The notes below the pieces were generated by a model. It was not told where the DNA came from, ran no database searches, and saw only the letters and a list, made by a program, of their open reading frames with translations. A stretch of DNA of 64,000 bases from Sciurus carolinensis (taxonomy: Eukaryota; Chordata; Mammalia; Rodentia; Sciuridae). The stretch spans positions 44,683,292-44,747,291 of the forward strand of contig NC_062222.1 of NCBI RefSeq assembly GCF_902686445.1, read 5' to 3'. This document shows positions 45,063-56,468 of the stretch, piece by piece (within the stretch, counting starts at the first letter, position 1; each line of letters begins with the position of its first letter). The position numbers and the translations under genes are program-made.

Positions 45063-48000
45063 AAAAATTCTTACAGGTAAACGAGAACAAAGATAGATCT
45101 TATCAAAATCTCTGGGACACTATGAAAGCAGTACTTAGAGGAAAATTTATTTCATGGGCCACATTCAATAAAAGAAGAAACAATCAACAAATAAACCACC
45201 TAACACTATAGCTCAGAGTCCTAGAAAAAGAAGAACAGAGCAACATCAAAAGTAGTAGAAGAGAGGAAATAGTTAAAATCAGAGCAGAAATCAATGAAAT
45301 TGAAACAAAAGTAACAATCAAAAAAATTGACAAAATAAATAGTTGGTTCCTTGAAAAAATTAAAAAAAAATTGATAAACCCTTAGCCATACTAACAAAGA
45401 GAATGAGAGAGAAAACTCCAATTACTAAAATTCGGAATGAACAAGGAAATATGAAAACAGACACAATTGAAATACAAAACATAATTAGAAGCTATTTTGA
45501 AAATCTATACTCCAACAAAATAGAAAATCTCAAAGACATCAACAGGTTTCTAGAGACATATGAATTACCTAAACTGAGCTAAGAGGACATACACAATTTA
45601 AATAGATCAATTTCAAGTAATAAAATAGAAAAAGTCATCAAAAGCCTACCAACAAAGAAAAGTTCGGGACCAGATGGGTTCTCAGCCAAGTTCTACAAAA
45701 CCTTTAAAGAAGAGCTCATTCCAATACTTCTCAAAGTATTCCATGAAATAGAAGAGGAGGGAACCCTCCTAAACTCATTCTATGACGCCAAAATCACCTT
45801 GATACTTAAACCAGACAGAGACACATCGAGGAAAGAAAATTTCAGACCAATATCCTTAATGAACATTGACACAAAAATTCTCAACAAAATTTTAGCAAAT
45901 CACATACAAAAATATATTAAAAAGATAATGCACCACAATCAAGTGGGTTTTATCCCAGGGATGCAAGGTTGATTCAATATCTGGAAATCAATAAATGTGA
46001 TTCACCATCAATAGACTTAAAGTCAAGAATCACATGATTATTGTGATAGATACAGAAAAAACATTTGATAAAATACAGCATCCCTTCATGATCAAAACAC
46101 TAGAAAAAAAATAGGGATAGTAGGAACATTCCTTAACATTGTAAAGGCCATCTATGCTAAGCCTATGGCCAATATCATTTAAATTGTGAAAAACTGAAAG
46201 CATTCTCCTTAAAAACTGGAACAAGGCAGGGATGCCCTCTTTCACCACTTCTACTCAATATCGTCCTTGAAACTCTAGCCAGAGTAATTAGACCAAAGAA
46301 ATTAAAGGGATACAAATAGGAAAAGAAGAACTCAAATATCCCTATTTGCTGATGACATCATTATGTATTTAGAGGAACTGAGAAATTCCACCAGAAAACT
46401 TTTAGAACTCATAAGTGAATTCAGTAAAGTAGCAGGGTATAATATCAATGCTCATACATCTAATGCACTTTTATACATAAGTGATGAATTCTCAGAAAGA
46501 GAGGTTAGGAAAACTACCCCATGCACAATAGCCTCAAAAAAAAAAATACTTGGGAATCAATCTCACAAAAGAGGTAAAAGACCTCTATAATGAGAACTAC
46601 AGAACACTAAAGAAAGAAATTAAAGAAAATCTTAGAAAATGGAAAGATCTTCCATGTTTTTGAATAGGCAGAATTAATATTGTCAAAATGGTCATACTAC
46701 CAAAAGTGCTATACAGATTCAATGCAATTCCAATTAAAATCCCAATGACGTATCTCACAGAAAAAGAGCAAGCAATCATGAAATTCATCTGGAAGAATAA
46801 GAAACCCAGAATAGCTAAAGCAATCCTTAGCAGGAAGAGTGAAGCAAGGGGGTATTGCAATACCAGAACTTCGGCTATACTATAAATCAATAGTAACAAA
46901 AATGGCATGGTATCAGCACCAAAACAGATAGGAAGATCAATGGTACAGAATAGAGGACACAGACACAAACCCAAATAAATACAGTTTCTCAAACTAGATA
47001 AAGGTGCCAAAAACATGCAATGGATAAAAGACAGCTTATTCAAAAAATGGTGCTGGGAAAACTGGAAAACCATATGCAACAGAATGAAACTAAACCCCTA
47101 TCTCTCACCCTGCACAAAACTCAACTCAAAATGGATCAAGGACCTCAAAATCAGACCAGAGACCCTTCATCTTATAGAAGAAAAAGTAGGTCCAAATCTT
47201 CAACATGTCGGCTTAGGATCAGACCTCCTTAACATGACTTCCATAGCATAAGAAATAAAAGCAAGAATCAATAACTGGGATAGATTCAAACTAAAAAGCT
47301 TTTTCTCAGCAAAGGAAACTATCAGCAATGTGAAGAGAGAGCCTACAGAGTGGGAGAAAATCTTTGCCACTCATTCTTCAGATAGAGTTCTAATCTCCAG
47401 AATATATAAAGAACTCATAAAACACTACTCCAAGAATATGAATAACCCAATCAACAAATGGGCTAAGGAAATGAACAGACACTTCACAGAAGAAGATCTA
47501 CAAGCAATCAACAGCTATATGAAAAAATGTTCAACATCTCTAGTAATAAGAGTAATGCAAATCAAAACTACCCTAAGATTCCATCTCACTCCAATTAGAA
47601 TGATGATTATCAAGAATACAAACAATAATAGATGTTGGCAAGGATGTGGGGAAAAAGGTACACTCATTCAGTGTTGGTGGGGTTGCAAATTAGTGCAGGC
47701 ACTCTGGAAAGCAGTGTGGAGATTCCCTAAAAAACTTGGAATGGAACCACCATTTGACCCAGCTATCCCACTCCTTGGCTTATACCCAAAGTACTTAAAA
47801 ATCAGCATACTACAGTGATGCAGCCACATCAAGGTTCATTGGTGCTCAATTCACAATAGCCAGATTGTGGAACCAACCTAGATGCCCTTCAATTGATGAA
47901 TGGATAAAGAAACTGTGGTATATATATAAAATGGAATATTACTCAGCCATAAAGAATAATAAAATTATGGCATTTGCAGCAAATGGATGAAACTGAAGAA

Positions 48001-48070
48001 TATCATGCTAAGTGAGATAAGCCAATCTCAAAAAACAAAAGGACAAATGATCTTGCTGATAAGTAGATGA
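45063..48070 (+). pseudogene. L1 ORF2 reverse transcriptase and C-terminal part, broken
   Basis: The remainder of ORF2, to the TGA at 48068-48070, gives 44241-48070 a length of 3830 bp, matching the normal ~1275 codons. Motifs persist in shifting frames: a SSGPDGF block near 45662, QGCPLSPLL near 46228, and an intact FADD at 46345-46356. Stops replace tryptophan at 45970-45972 and 46661-46663. The last clean block, 47330-47818, has the C-terminal cysteine-rich segment (CWQGCGEKG...CWWGC), with glutamine where the family has histidine. The long antisense frame 46597-47079 is a shadow of this region. Confidence 0.9.
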
Positions 48071-48286
48071 TGATACATAATGGGGAGTTGGAGGGAGGCA
48101 AGAATGGAGAAAGGAGGGACTGCATAGAGGGAAAAAAGGGGTGGGAGGGGTGGGGGGAAGGAAAGAATAACAGAATGAATCATACACCATTACCCTATGT
48201 AAATGTATGATTACAGAAATGGTAGGCGTCTACTTCATGTACAACCAGAGAAACAAGTTGTACCCCATTTGTTTACAATAAAAAAA
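48071..48286 (+). other. L1 3'UTR with G-rich tract and poly(A) signal
   Basis: Includes a purine tract at about 48086-48165 with several G runs ('ggggtgggaggggtgggggg'), typical of L1 3'UTRs and able in principle to form a G-quadruplex. It then has 'gtaccccatttgtttacaat', AATAAA at 48277-48282 and a very short A tail before the duplicated target. Confidence 0.85.
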
Positions 48287-48302
48287 AGAAATGTCAATGT
48301 TG

Positions 48303-49180
48303 ATATTTCATTTTTCGTCTATAATTTCATTTGATTTAGGTTCTTTATTCTTTTGTTTACTTTGGCTAAGTGTTCATCAATCATTTTTTAAGAAACAACT
48401 CTTTATGTCATTTATCCTTTGTATTATTTTTTATATTCATGTTCATTAATTTTGACTCTGTTCTAATTTATTTTCTGTCTTCAAATTTTGGAGCTAGTTT
48501 GTTTTTCAGGGGCCTTGAGATGTAACATATTGTTTATTTGAGATCTCTCTCTCTCTTTTAATGTAGGTATTCATTGCTGAAAACTTGCTAGTCTTCAGTG
48601 TTCTAGAGATTTTGATACATTGTATCTCTGTTCTCATTTGTTTCTAAGAATTTTTTTCTCTCCTAATGTCTTAGATCATTCATTCCTCATTCAGAATTAC
48701 ATTATCCAGTCTGCAAGTGTTAAAATAATTTGTATTTTTATCTCATTAATAATTAATTTCTAATTTTATTCCATATGATCTTAAAAATACAAGGAATTAT
48801 CTTGATTTTTAAATTTGTATTTGTTAAGATTTGTTTTGTGTCCTAAAATGTACTCTATTTTGGAGAAGTTTCCAGTGCAGTTGAGAAGAAAGTGAACTTG
48901 GTTGTTGGGTGAAATATTCTATAGATGTTATTAGGTCTATTTGATTAGTATTGTTTGGGTCTGAGGAGTCTCTATTTAATTTTTGTCTGGATTACCTATT
49001 TATTGGTTAGAGAAGTGTTTTGAAATCACCTAGCATTATTGCATTGGGTTCTTTCTGAGTATTTATATTGAGTGGGTTTATGTATGTGGGTACATTGGCA
49101 TGTGGGGAATAAATATTATCATTATAACCTGTTGTAGAAGGAAGTGACTGTTGTCTCTTCAGATTAATTTTGCCTTGACA
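48303..49180 (-). pseudogene. Older L1, 5' portion (right of nested insertion)
   Basis: Continues the host L1 of 40655-42406. From the insertion site rightward it runs back through ORF2 toward the endonuclease ('tggagaagtttccagtgcag', 'atgttattaggtctatttga', 'attattgcattgggttc'). It ends near 49180, where L1 similarity fades, so the host is itself 5'-truncated within the endonuclease domain. Frames are destroyed. Confidence 0.8.
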
Positions 49181-49569
49181 CTTACTTTTTTTTTAACTTA
49201 GGAAATTCTTTTACTTCTTCTTGGGCTCATTACTTAGACACAGCTTTGATGTTCTTAAAGTTTGGCTTATTTGTATAATCTAATTCCACAATTCTAAATA
49301 TAATGATCCAATGTGGCAATTAAAAAACCAAAACTATTAATATTTGATTGAATTTTGTTTATATTAATTTTCATTAGTTATTATTGATAACAATGATGTA
49401 TGATCCTATGAGATAAAAATATGAAGTATTTTTAGTTTTATCATGAGTTATGTGTATGAGTTACAAAAATTAATTTCAAATGTTAGGGCACCTATGTCAT
49501 TATGCTTATATAAGAATAGGGCAATTTTTTTAAAAAGTGATGTTTTTAAGTCAGGGAGGAAGGATTGAG
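49181..49569. other. No recognised feature
   Basis: AT-rich sequence to the right of the L1 cluster. Nothing is identified. Confidence 0.45.
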
Positions 49570-49760
49570 AATCAGCTTTGGATCAGAGAGCTCAACCTTG
49601 AGATACTATAGCAGCTTAGCTATGGCTTTCTCATCTGAAAAATGGATATAATAAAACATACATGATATTTGTTGTGACAATAAACTAAGATTAGTAAAGC
49701 ACCTGGTATATTGCTAAGAACAAAGTAATCAAAAGGGTGATTACTTTTGTTATGATGCTA
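49570..49760 (+). repeat. MIR SINE, partial
   Basis: 'ctatggctttctcatctgaa' and 'aaatggatataataaaacat', then 'agtaaagcacctggtata', fit the 3' half of MIR in plus orientation. Confidence 0.6.
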
Positions 49761-50504
49761 ATGATATATAATAGTACTGTCTTGTTTAATATTTACTTCT
49801 CAGAGAACCAACAATTCTGCCTGAGCTTCATAATGAAGAACACATTATTTATAAGTGAAATGTAGTAAACTTTTTATCGGTTTGTTTAGAATTGTATTAA
49901 TATGGATAGTTTTCTTGTTGGCTACAAAAATGTAACTGCTCAGGTACTCCTATGTAATTAGTGTTTTGAGACAAAAAGAACTACTAATTTTCTGATTTAT
50001 ATTGTTTTTCTCTCCCTAATTCTTGACTTTTGATTCTTGTTCATAAGGTGATTTTTTTTCCCAAGGGGAATATCAAAATATCTATGAGCTGCATCAACTA
50101 AATCCCATTATTTTACTCTGATCAACTGTCAATATTCTCTATTTTAACAAATCACATAAATTTTATGACTTTTTAATACTACATAAGCTAATTGAATGTA
50201 TCATAATTGATCAAATTACTTTAAATTATTATATGTAGTGTACATAAATTGTCACTAATATATAAAAAAGTATTTTCTCCCCCAATTAAAAAATCAGTGC
50301 TTAAATCAGACAAAATACAATTCACTAGTTCTTAATTAAGAAAGGTTGTTTTTGGTAAATCAGTTTATAATTTTCATCATTTTCATTTAAAAGCCTTTTT
50401 AAATTGTTAGCCTTTTTAAATTGTTTTGTAAGTTTTAAAATGTCTCAGTATATTTAAATATATATGGAACAGTACAACAATTGTTTTTCTCTATAATCAC
50501 ACAT
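49761..50504. other. No recognised feature
   Basis: Very AT-rich. A short duplication, 'gcctttttaaattgtt', occurs twice around 50393-50424. Confidence 0.45.
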
Positions 50505-51175
50505 ATTGTTCTCCCCACCCCTGCCCTGCACCAAGCAGTTCTACAGTTTAATTAAGTAGTCCACTCAACGTCCTACAATTGAACCCAATTTGGACACTCA
50601 CACAGCTTAGAGATTGTGTCAGAACCCAGAGGTTGAGAGCTGGTCTCACAGGACTGCCCCCACTTCAGACGACAGTAGAAATCCAGGTTATCGCCTGTAC
50701 TTTCAACAGAGGAGCTATAAATCCCAGGTTCTCATGACCTTTTTGGGTTAGGCCATTTCATAGAATGGCTCACAGAATTCAGGAAAACAATTTACGTACT
50801 AAATCACTAGTTTAATATAAAGGATACAGCCGAAAAACAGTTAGATGAAAGATGCATAGGTCAAGGAATAGGACTAGGACCTTCCACACCCTCTCCAGGC
50901 AAACCCCTTTCTCAGACCTCCTTGTGTTAAGCAATGTAGAAGCTTTCTTAATCCTGGCCTTTTTGTTTTTCATGGTAGTTACATCACCAAGGCATGAGTG
51001 ATTAAATCATTAGCCATTGGTGAGTACGTCATTGTTCAGTCTTTCTCCCCTCCATCAAGGTTGGGGCTTGGTGCTAAATGTTCCAATCCTCTAATCACGT
51101 GGTTGGCTCTCCTGGCCAACAGTCCCCCATCCATAGGGGCTTTCCATAAATCACCTCATCAACATAAACCCAGGT
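50505..51175. repeat. Old LTR-like repeat, family not named
   Basis: 'ggctcacagaattcaggaaa', 'tataaaggatacagccgaaa', 'gtgattaaatcattagccat' and 'tctaatcacgtggttggctc' match, in order, an old mammalian LTR-type repeat that I recall but cannot name. Less AT-rich than its surroundings. Orientation not assigned, and no coding sequence. Confidence 0.45.
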
Positions 51176-51216
51176 GATTGAAAAGGTTTCTTATGAATAA
51201 CAAAAAAAATGGTCTT

Positions 51217-51288
51217 TCACTTAGGAAATTACACCTATCACTTAGGAAATTACAAGGAACTATATGTCTGTATATATATATATATATA
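51217..51288. repeat. Short tandem duplication and (TA)n
   Basis: 'tcacttaggaaattaca' occurs at 51217-51233 and again at 51238-51254 (21-bp period). A TA run follows at 51270-51288. Confidence 0.9.
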
Positions 51289-51600
51289 AATACATAATAT
51301 CTTTTTGTATCCTAATATCACAAGTACAGTATTGAATCTAGTCAAATAGATCTCAGTGCAAAGCTTTGGCTAAGCAGTTCTCATCAATTTGGGAAGGATT
51401 CTAATTGTTCATAAGGGAATTTCAGAGGACCAGTGCCAAAATCACAGCAACTTGATTATACTAGTCAAAAAATTTGTTTCCTAGGATTTTCAGACTACAT
51501 AAAAGATGACATTTGCTTGTTTTCTGTGGTAGTCCTTCCTCTGCTCACTAGCAGCAGGGTCCTGATTGGTTGCAGACTGGGTTATTCAGGAAACTCTGCC

Positions 51601-51613
51601 CCAGTAGGTGGCG
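51601..51613 (+). promoter_or_regulatory. CTCF-like motif
   Basis: ccagtaggtggcg fits the CTCF core CCASYAGRKGGCR at every position. A motif match alone does not show binding. Confidence 0.45.
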
Positions 51614-51724
51614 TGCTGTGGAGCTCTGCCATTCCCCACCTCTCCTTCTTCATGAAGACTAGGTGCTGCCCAGGTAGTACATGCACTGCAGGAAGTGGAG
51701 GCCAGAAATCTGTTCACTTCACCA

Positions 51725-51737
51725 TCAGTAGAGGGCA
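51725..51737 (+). promoter_or_regulatory. CTCF-like motif
   Basis: tcagtagagggca differs from the CTCF core at the first position only. Same strand as the motif 124 bp upstream. Confidence 0.35.
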
Positions 51738-52592
51738 TTTGGGTTCTTTCTGCTATTTAGGCACAGATAATTCTAGTTTCTTCCATGTTTTTAATGTCAG
51801 AAGACAGTGAATTACTATCAACCACATCTTGAAAGTACTATTTTTATAAATACAAATGTAGAGGCCAGCTTAACAATAGCAAAACTGTGATCTAGATCCC
51901 ACAAAAGAAAATATTCTGGAGTTCAAGAGGTAAAATACCTAAAGAGAAGAAGATATACAAGTTGGCTAAGTCTTTCACTTCTATATTTTGTGTTTTTCCT
52001 CCATGAAAGTCTATTTCTAAAATATTACAGGGAAATATTTATGTATATATTCTGATAAACATGTATCTCCACCCATATTTATATAATACGTATCTATGTA
52101 TATGCATATGACATGTGTATGTGTATATGTATATATAATGGATTTTATTGACATGTTTACTATAAGAATCTACTTGGGTTAGATTTATGTTATTGCTGAT
52201 AAATAAGAAACAATGAATGATTTGGTTTTTTTTCTTCCCAACAATAAACAAAATTACCCCATTACTTCTTCTAGTTTAGTTCTATGGTACTGATGTAACG
52301 ATAAATCAGGCCAACTTATTTCATTTCTGTAGTTATATTTTACATATGATTCTTTAGCAAACATTAACACTTTCTAAACAAATGAGAAAGTTTTATTCTA
52401 TTATTTCCTATATATTACATTAAATGCTATGAAAATTCCTCATAAAATTTACTAACTTACTAGTGTAGCTTAAGAAAACATAATTGTCTTTCTAAATAAT
52501 ACATTTTTTTTATTGTCTTGAAACATTCAGTTTTATAGGGAGTCTAATTATGACTGTAGTTCCCTTGCAGGAGCAACAAGGCCAGAGAAAAG

Positions 52593-52998
52593 TGGCATGG
52601 TTTGGATATGAGGTGTCCCCTGAAAGCTCCTGTTAATGCAGTACTATTAAGAAGTGAAATGATGAGATTAAGAGCTGTAACTTATCCATCCTAGAATATG
52701 AATGGACTGACTGGGTGGTAACTGTTGGCAGGTGGGGCATGGCTGGGGGAGGTAGGTCATTGGGAGTGTCACCTCGTAGGATGCATCTTCCCTCCTCCAT
52801 CTACCTTTGTAACCTCACAGACCACTATCCTCCACTGGGCCCTTACCCCATGATGTGCTGCCTCACCTAGGGCCCAGAGCAATGGAGTCAGCCATTTTTG
52901 GATTGAGACCTCTGAAACCATGAGCACCAAATAAACTTTTCCTTCTTTAAGTTGTTCTTGTTAGGTATTTTGGTCATGGCAACAAAAGTCAACTAAAG
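52593..52998 (+). mobile_element. MaLR-type (ERVL) solo LTR
   Basis: Starts 'tggcatggtttggatatgag', contains 'aggtaggtcattgggagtgt' and 'accatgagcaccaaataaac', and closes 'ggtattttggtcatggcaac'. About 406 bp, with the AATAAA-like signal 'aaataaac' in the usual place near the 3' end. Same family group as 7851-8267 but opposite orientation. Solo LTR, non-coding. Confidence 0.8.
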
Positions 52999-53531
52999 GG
53001 AAAAAAAGTAAGAATAGGAAACATGCACATGTAGTTAGCAAACAATAAGCCTTTGGTGTTCTCCTCTTCCCACTGTCCTCCCCCAATTAAAATTAACCTA
53101 ATTAACACTTACTTCTAGTAATTAAAACATATCATCCACTGTGCAATAAATGTTAGGTCACTCCACTTAACTCTACACAAAACACTTCTAGAGGATTATA
53201 TGTGGTCCTGGGTATCACAGGTTCAAGAATATATCAAATTAAACTTCCCTTGGGGGAAGGGAACAAGAAAATGAGGAACTTGAAGCCATTCAATATTGGA
53301 GACTCACAGGAATGTGATTGCTTAGGATGGAGAAGGAAGAATCAGGGGAGTGTCTGGGAACTATAAACTATCTCAGATTTTTTTCCTGAAAGAGAGTCAA
53401 ACCTATTCTTCGTTACCTCCAAAGTGAAATTGAATTACTAGGTGAGGTTATAATGGAGGGATTTGGGGTAAATCTAAAAATGAATTTCCCTATGTTCATA
53501 ATGTTCATATCTGCTCTAAGAAAAAGATTCT
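52999..53531. other. No recognised feature
   Basis: No repeat or gene recognised. Confidence 0.45.
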
Positions 53532-53727
53532 CTTTTTGTGGGTATGGTATTGGGGACTGAAATAAGGAGTGCTCTATCAGTGAGCTACATCCCCATATCT
53601 TTTTATTTTTTATTTTGAAACAATGTCTTGTTTGAAACAATGTCCAGGCTGCCCTTGAATTTACAATTCTCCTGCCTCAGAGTCATGAGTAGCTGGGTTT
53701 CTGAACATGTGCTACCACTCCTGGCTT
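53532..53727 (-). mobile_element. B1-dID-type SINE, diverged
   Basis: ID half 'tattggggactgaaataagg' and 'cagtgagctacatccccat', then a B1 half 'tctcctgcctcagagtcatg' ending 'ctaccactcctggct'. An internal 'tttgaaacaatgtc' is duplicated (near 53612 and 53631). Confidence 0.8.
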
Positions 53728-56251
53728 GGATAACCTCTGGACAAGGGGGCTCTGTCATTAGTAATGCAGTTGGATTACATTATCTTTAATGACCTTTCCA
53801 AACCTGAGATTCGGATTTTTTTTTTTTTTCTGACTTGTGTCAGTCGTTCTGAAGAATTGAGGCTTGGAGCAATTATTTTCACATTTTGTTGTAGAAATTT
53901 GCAAACTTACCCTGTATTGTAATATTGCTGTAATTTTCTGCATGAGGAGAAGATTTAATGTTTCATGCCAGGTATGATTCTTATAGTTGAATGAATGTTT
54001 TAACCATGTAATCTTGATATGCAAGTATCTTCATGGAAGTCATTACATTACGTTTGTAAAGCTTTATTTGAAATTTTAATGGTCATGGTAAAAATTTATG
54101 GTCAGTGGTTTTGTAAGCTTAACTTTGTAAATATTTGTTTGATTGCCTGAATAATTTGATGCTGGTCTCTTTGGTATTAGAGCACAGGGCTTTGGTGGGT
54201 CCTCTTCTTTCTTTTATACCCCTTCCAGGAGTTGCTTGGCTTAAGAATAAATATGGTAATTTTCAGACATGGGGGATCTGAAAGCAGATGTATCTGGGTA
54301 TGTGTCTCCTTTCTTGAGATAAGAAGCCAAATCTCTTTCATAAGGGTCTAAAGATTAAAAAGTTGGGATTTGGGAATATATTGGATTAGTTTGTTCCATA
54401 TAATTCCTTCCAGGCTCTTTTACATGCTCACTGTCTAACTTTAGTAAGAGTGGGGAGAGAAGTGGAGAAAGAAATGAACATGATCTACCAGAGGGAAGGG
54501 GGAATCTTGCTTAAGTCCCCTCTGTTTTGCTTCAGTCAGAAGCTTGTAAATGTGTACTTGTGAACTTCACTCTAAGAAGGAATTTATGCAATTGGAAAAT
54601 GAGAAAAATAAAATGATATCATTGCTTTTAAACTTAGGAAACAGAGAGACCTTTCTCCTTTTGCTCTCCTACCTTCACGAGTCCCAGGAAATCATCATGG
54701 GATTACTGTTCTCCCATTGCTGGGGTCTTGGGCCTAAAGGGTTTGAACAAGGTCCTGAAGAAGCACTACAGTGTTTGAGTGGAGAATGGGAGCACTTTTA
54801 TGCTGAGCGCAGCGCATGAGGAAAGGCCTGAAGATGGAGCTCTTGGCAAAGTTTTGATGTCGAATCTGATGCCAGTATCTGGATAAGGTGCCTGTTTACA
54901 GTCTTTTAAAATTTTACCTTTTCCCCAAGACTTGGTTTTATAATCTACTGGAAATGTAAACTTAGGCACTGTGTTTTTAAAATGCCAATAAAAAAGTTAC
55001 AAAAGTTATGATTTCTGAAGGTCATGTTTTTGAAAATAATAGCTTGGTTTCTATCTTAAAGGACCCCCCCACTGTTGTTTTTCTTCTCTCATCTTTACCT
55101 GGCATCACCTTTGGCCTTGCTGATCCTGGTTCATTCTGTGATGTTCATGGTGGACATTGTCCCTGGATTGTGTTTGATCCTTCCTTCTCCACCATGCCTG
55201 TTTCTATTGTTTTTGTTTAAATATGAGATGTCACATGTGGAAATGTATCTTTCAGACTGTGATCCACAGGAAACCTCTTTTTCAGCGTCAATCTGTTGTC
55301 TAGTTTTATTTATAAAATGAATGAGCTTTCTCATTCCCTACTCCTTCCTCTTCCTTTCATGTATTTATTGAAAGGAATTCACTCTTATCCTCATTTTTCT
55401 TGATATACAGGTCGTAAATCTTTTGGGTGTTTTATTTCCTTTTTTTCCACATTTATAATATGCATGCTTTAAAAATCTAGGATCACTTTAAGAAATACAG
55501 CTCTGTAAGATTTTAGGATGGTTAGAATCTTATTTATTTAGGATTCATTGTAAATTGTTTAAAATAAATACTTTTTTTCAATATCTTCTTTCTTTGTGTT
55601 TTGGTCAAGTGTGCTTTGAGCATTGCTTAAGATAACACAAAAAATTATAATCACATTTCTGTTAAACAAAGGCTATGTTTTTAATTATAAAACTCTTGGT
55701 TACAAGTTTTGAATCATTCTAAGCTGCAGTTGAGAGAGTCTGCAAAGTGGGAAAACACACTTGGTCTTATGTATTTCTTAATTCGTTGTTATTGGCTTAA
55801 TTAGAATGCTTAATCAAGCTTCAGAGATATTATGGTAAGAATTAATCTTATTAACCTTTAAAAAAGTTTTTAAATGACAGCATAAATACTAGAGAATATC
55901 ATCTTCGCTTGTTTTAATTACTAAACTGAAATCCTAAAGTGTTAGTATTTCAAAACAAAAACTAAAATGCATACAAACTCATAAGGCATATTTTGGAGTT
56001 GTTGCCAAGTATCACTTTGCTATCTATGTTTGTATGTTTTTAATTGCACATGTATATGTAGTTAACAATGCATGTCAACAATAATGTGTATAATGCATGA
56101 TTGATGTCTGATCACAGTTTATTAACAACAATAAAAATGCTATGCATAATAGTAGTTAACTTTCCTTTTTTAATAAAGAAAAACAAATGATTGAATATTA
56201 TACAGATATGAGGTTTATACAGTTTGATAGAGCTCTTTTTGACTTTGTTCT
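53728..56251. other. No recognised gene
   Basis: About 2.5 kb without an identified repeat. Frames of 67-89 codons (for example 54550-54819) lack family resemblance. A T run lies at 53817-53829. Confidence 0.45.
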
Positions 56252-56468
56252 TTTTTTTTTTTTTTTTTGGTACTTGGGAGGACTTCAACTACTGAACCAC
56301 ATCCCCAACCATTTTTTATTTATTTATAATTATTTTTTATTTTAAGACAGGGTCTCCCTAAGTTACCTAGGGTCTCACTAAGTTGCTAATGCTGGTTTTA
56401 AACTTTCAATCCTCCTGCCTCACTCTCCTGAGCTGGTGGGATCACAGGTGTGCACCTCCATGCAAAGC
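56252..56468 (-). mobile_element. B1-dID-type SINE, minus strand
   Basis: T19 tail, diverged ID half ('ctactgaaccacatccccaa'), linker, a B1 half with a repeated 'gtctccctaagtt'/'gtctcactaagtt' block and 'cctcctgcctcactctcctg'. Confidence 0.85.

Larger units (their letters stand above)
42407..48286 (+). mobile_element. Structurally full-length L1 retrotransposon (inactive)
   Basis: 5.88 kb non-LTR element with every expected part: 776-bp 5'UTR, ORF1, 48-bp spacer, ORF2, 3'UTR with a G-rich polypurine tract, AATAAA (48277-48282) and a short A tail. It is flanked by agaaatgtctatgttg (42391-42406) and agaaatgtcaatgttg (48287-48302), 15 of 16 alike. Target and insert are both L1 but in opposite orientation. 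ORF1 and ORF2 carry frameshifts and stops, so it cannot mobilise itself. It is the youngest large insertion in the window by overlap. Confidence 0.95.
51289..52592. other. Unique-looking region with paired CTCF-like motifs
   Basis: 51530-51740 is distinctly less AT-rich. It carries ccagtaggtggcg at 51601-51613 and tcagtagagggca at 51725-51737, both plus-strand CTCF-core matches. A 125-codon frame (51433-51810) crosses them but has no family resemblance. TA/TG-rich low complexity lies at 52030-52140. Confidence 0.4.

Noticed and set aside
46597..47079. 160-codon minus-strand frame
   Set aside because: It is antisense to L1 ORF2, where codon bias leaves the reverse strand open. No independent support.
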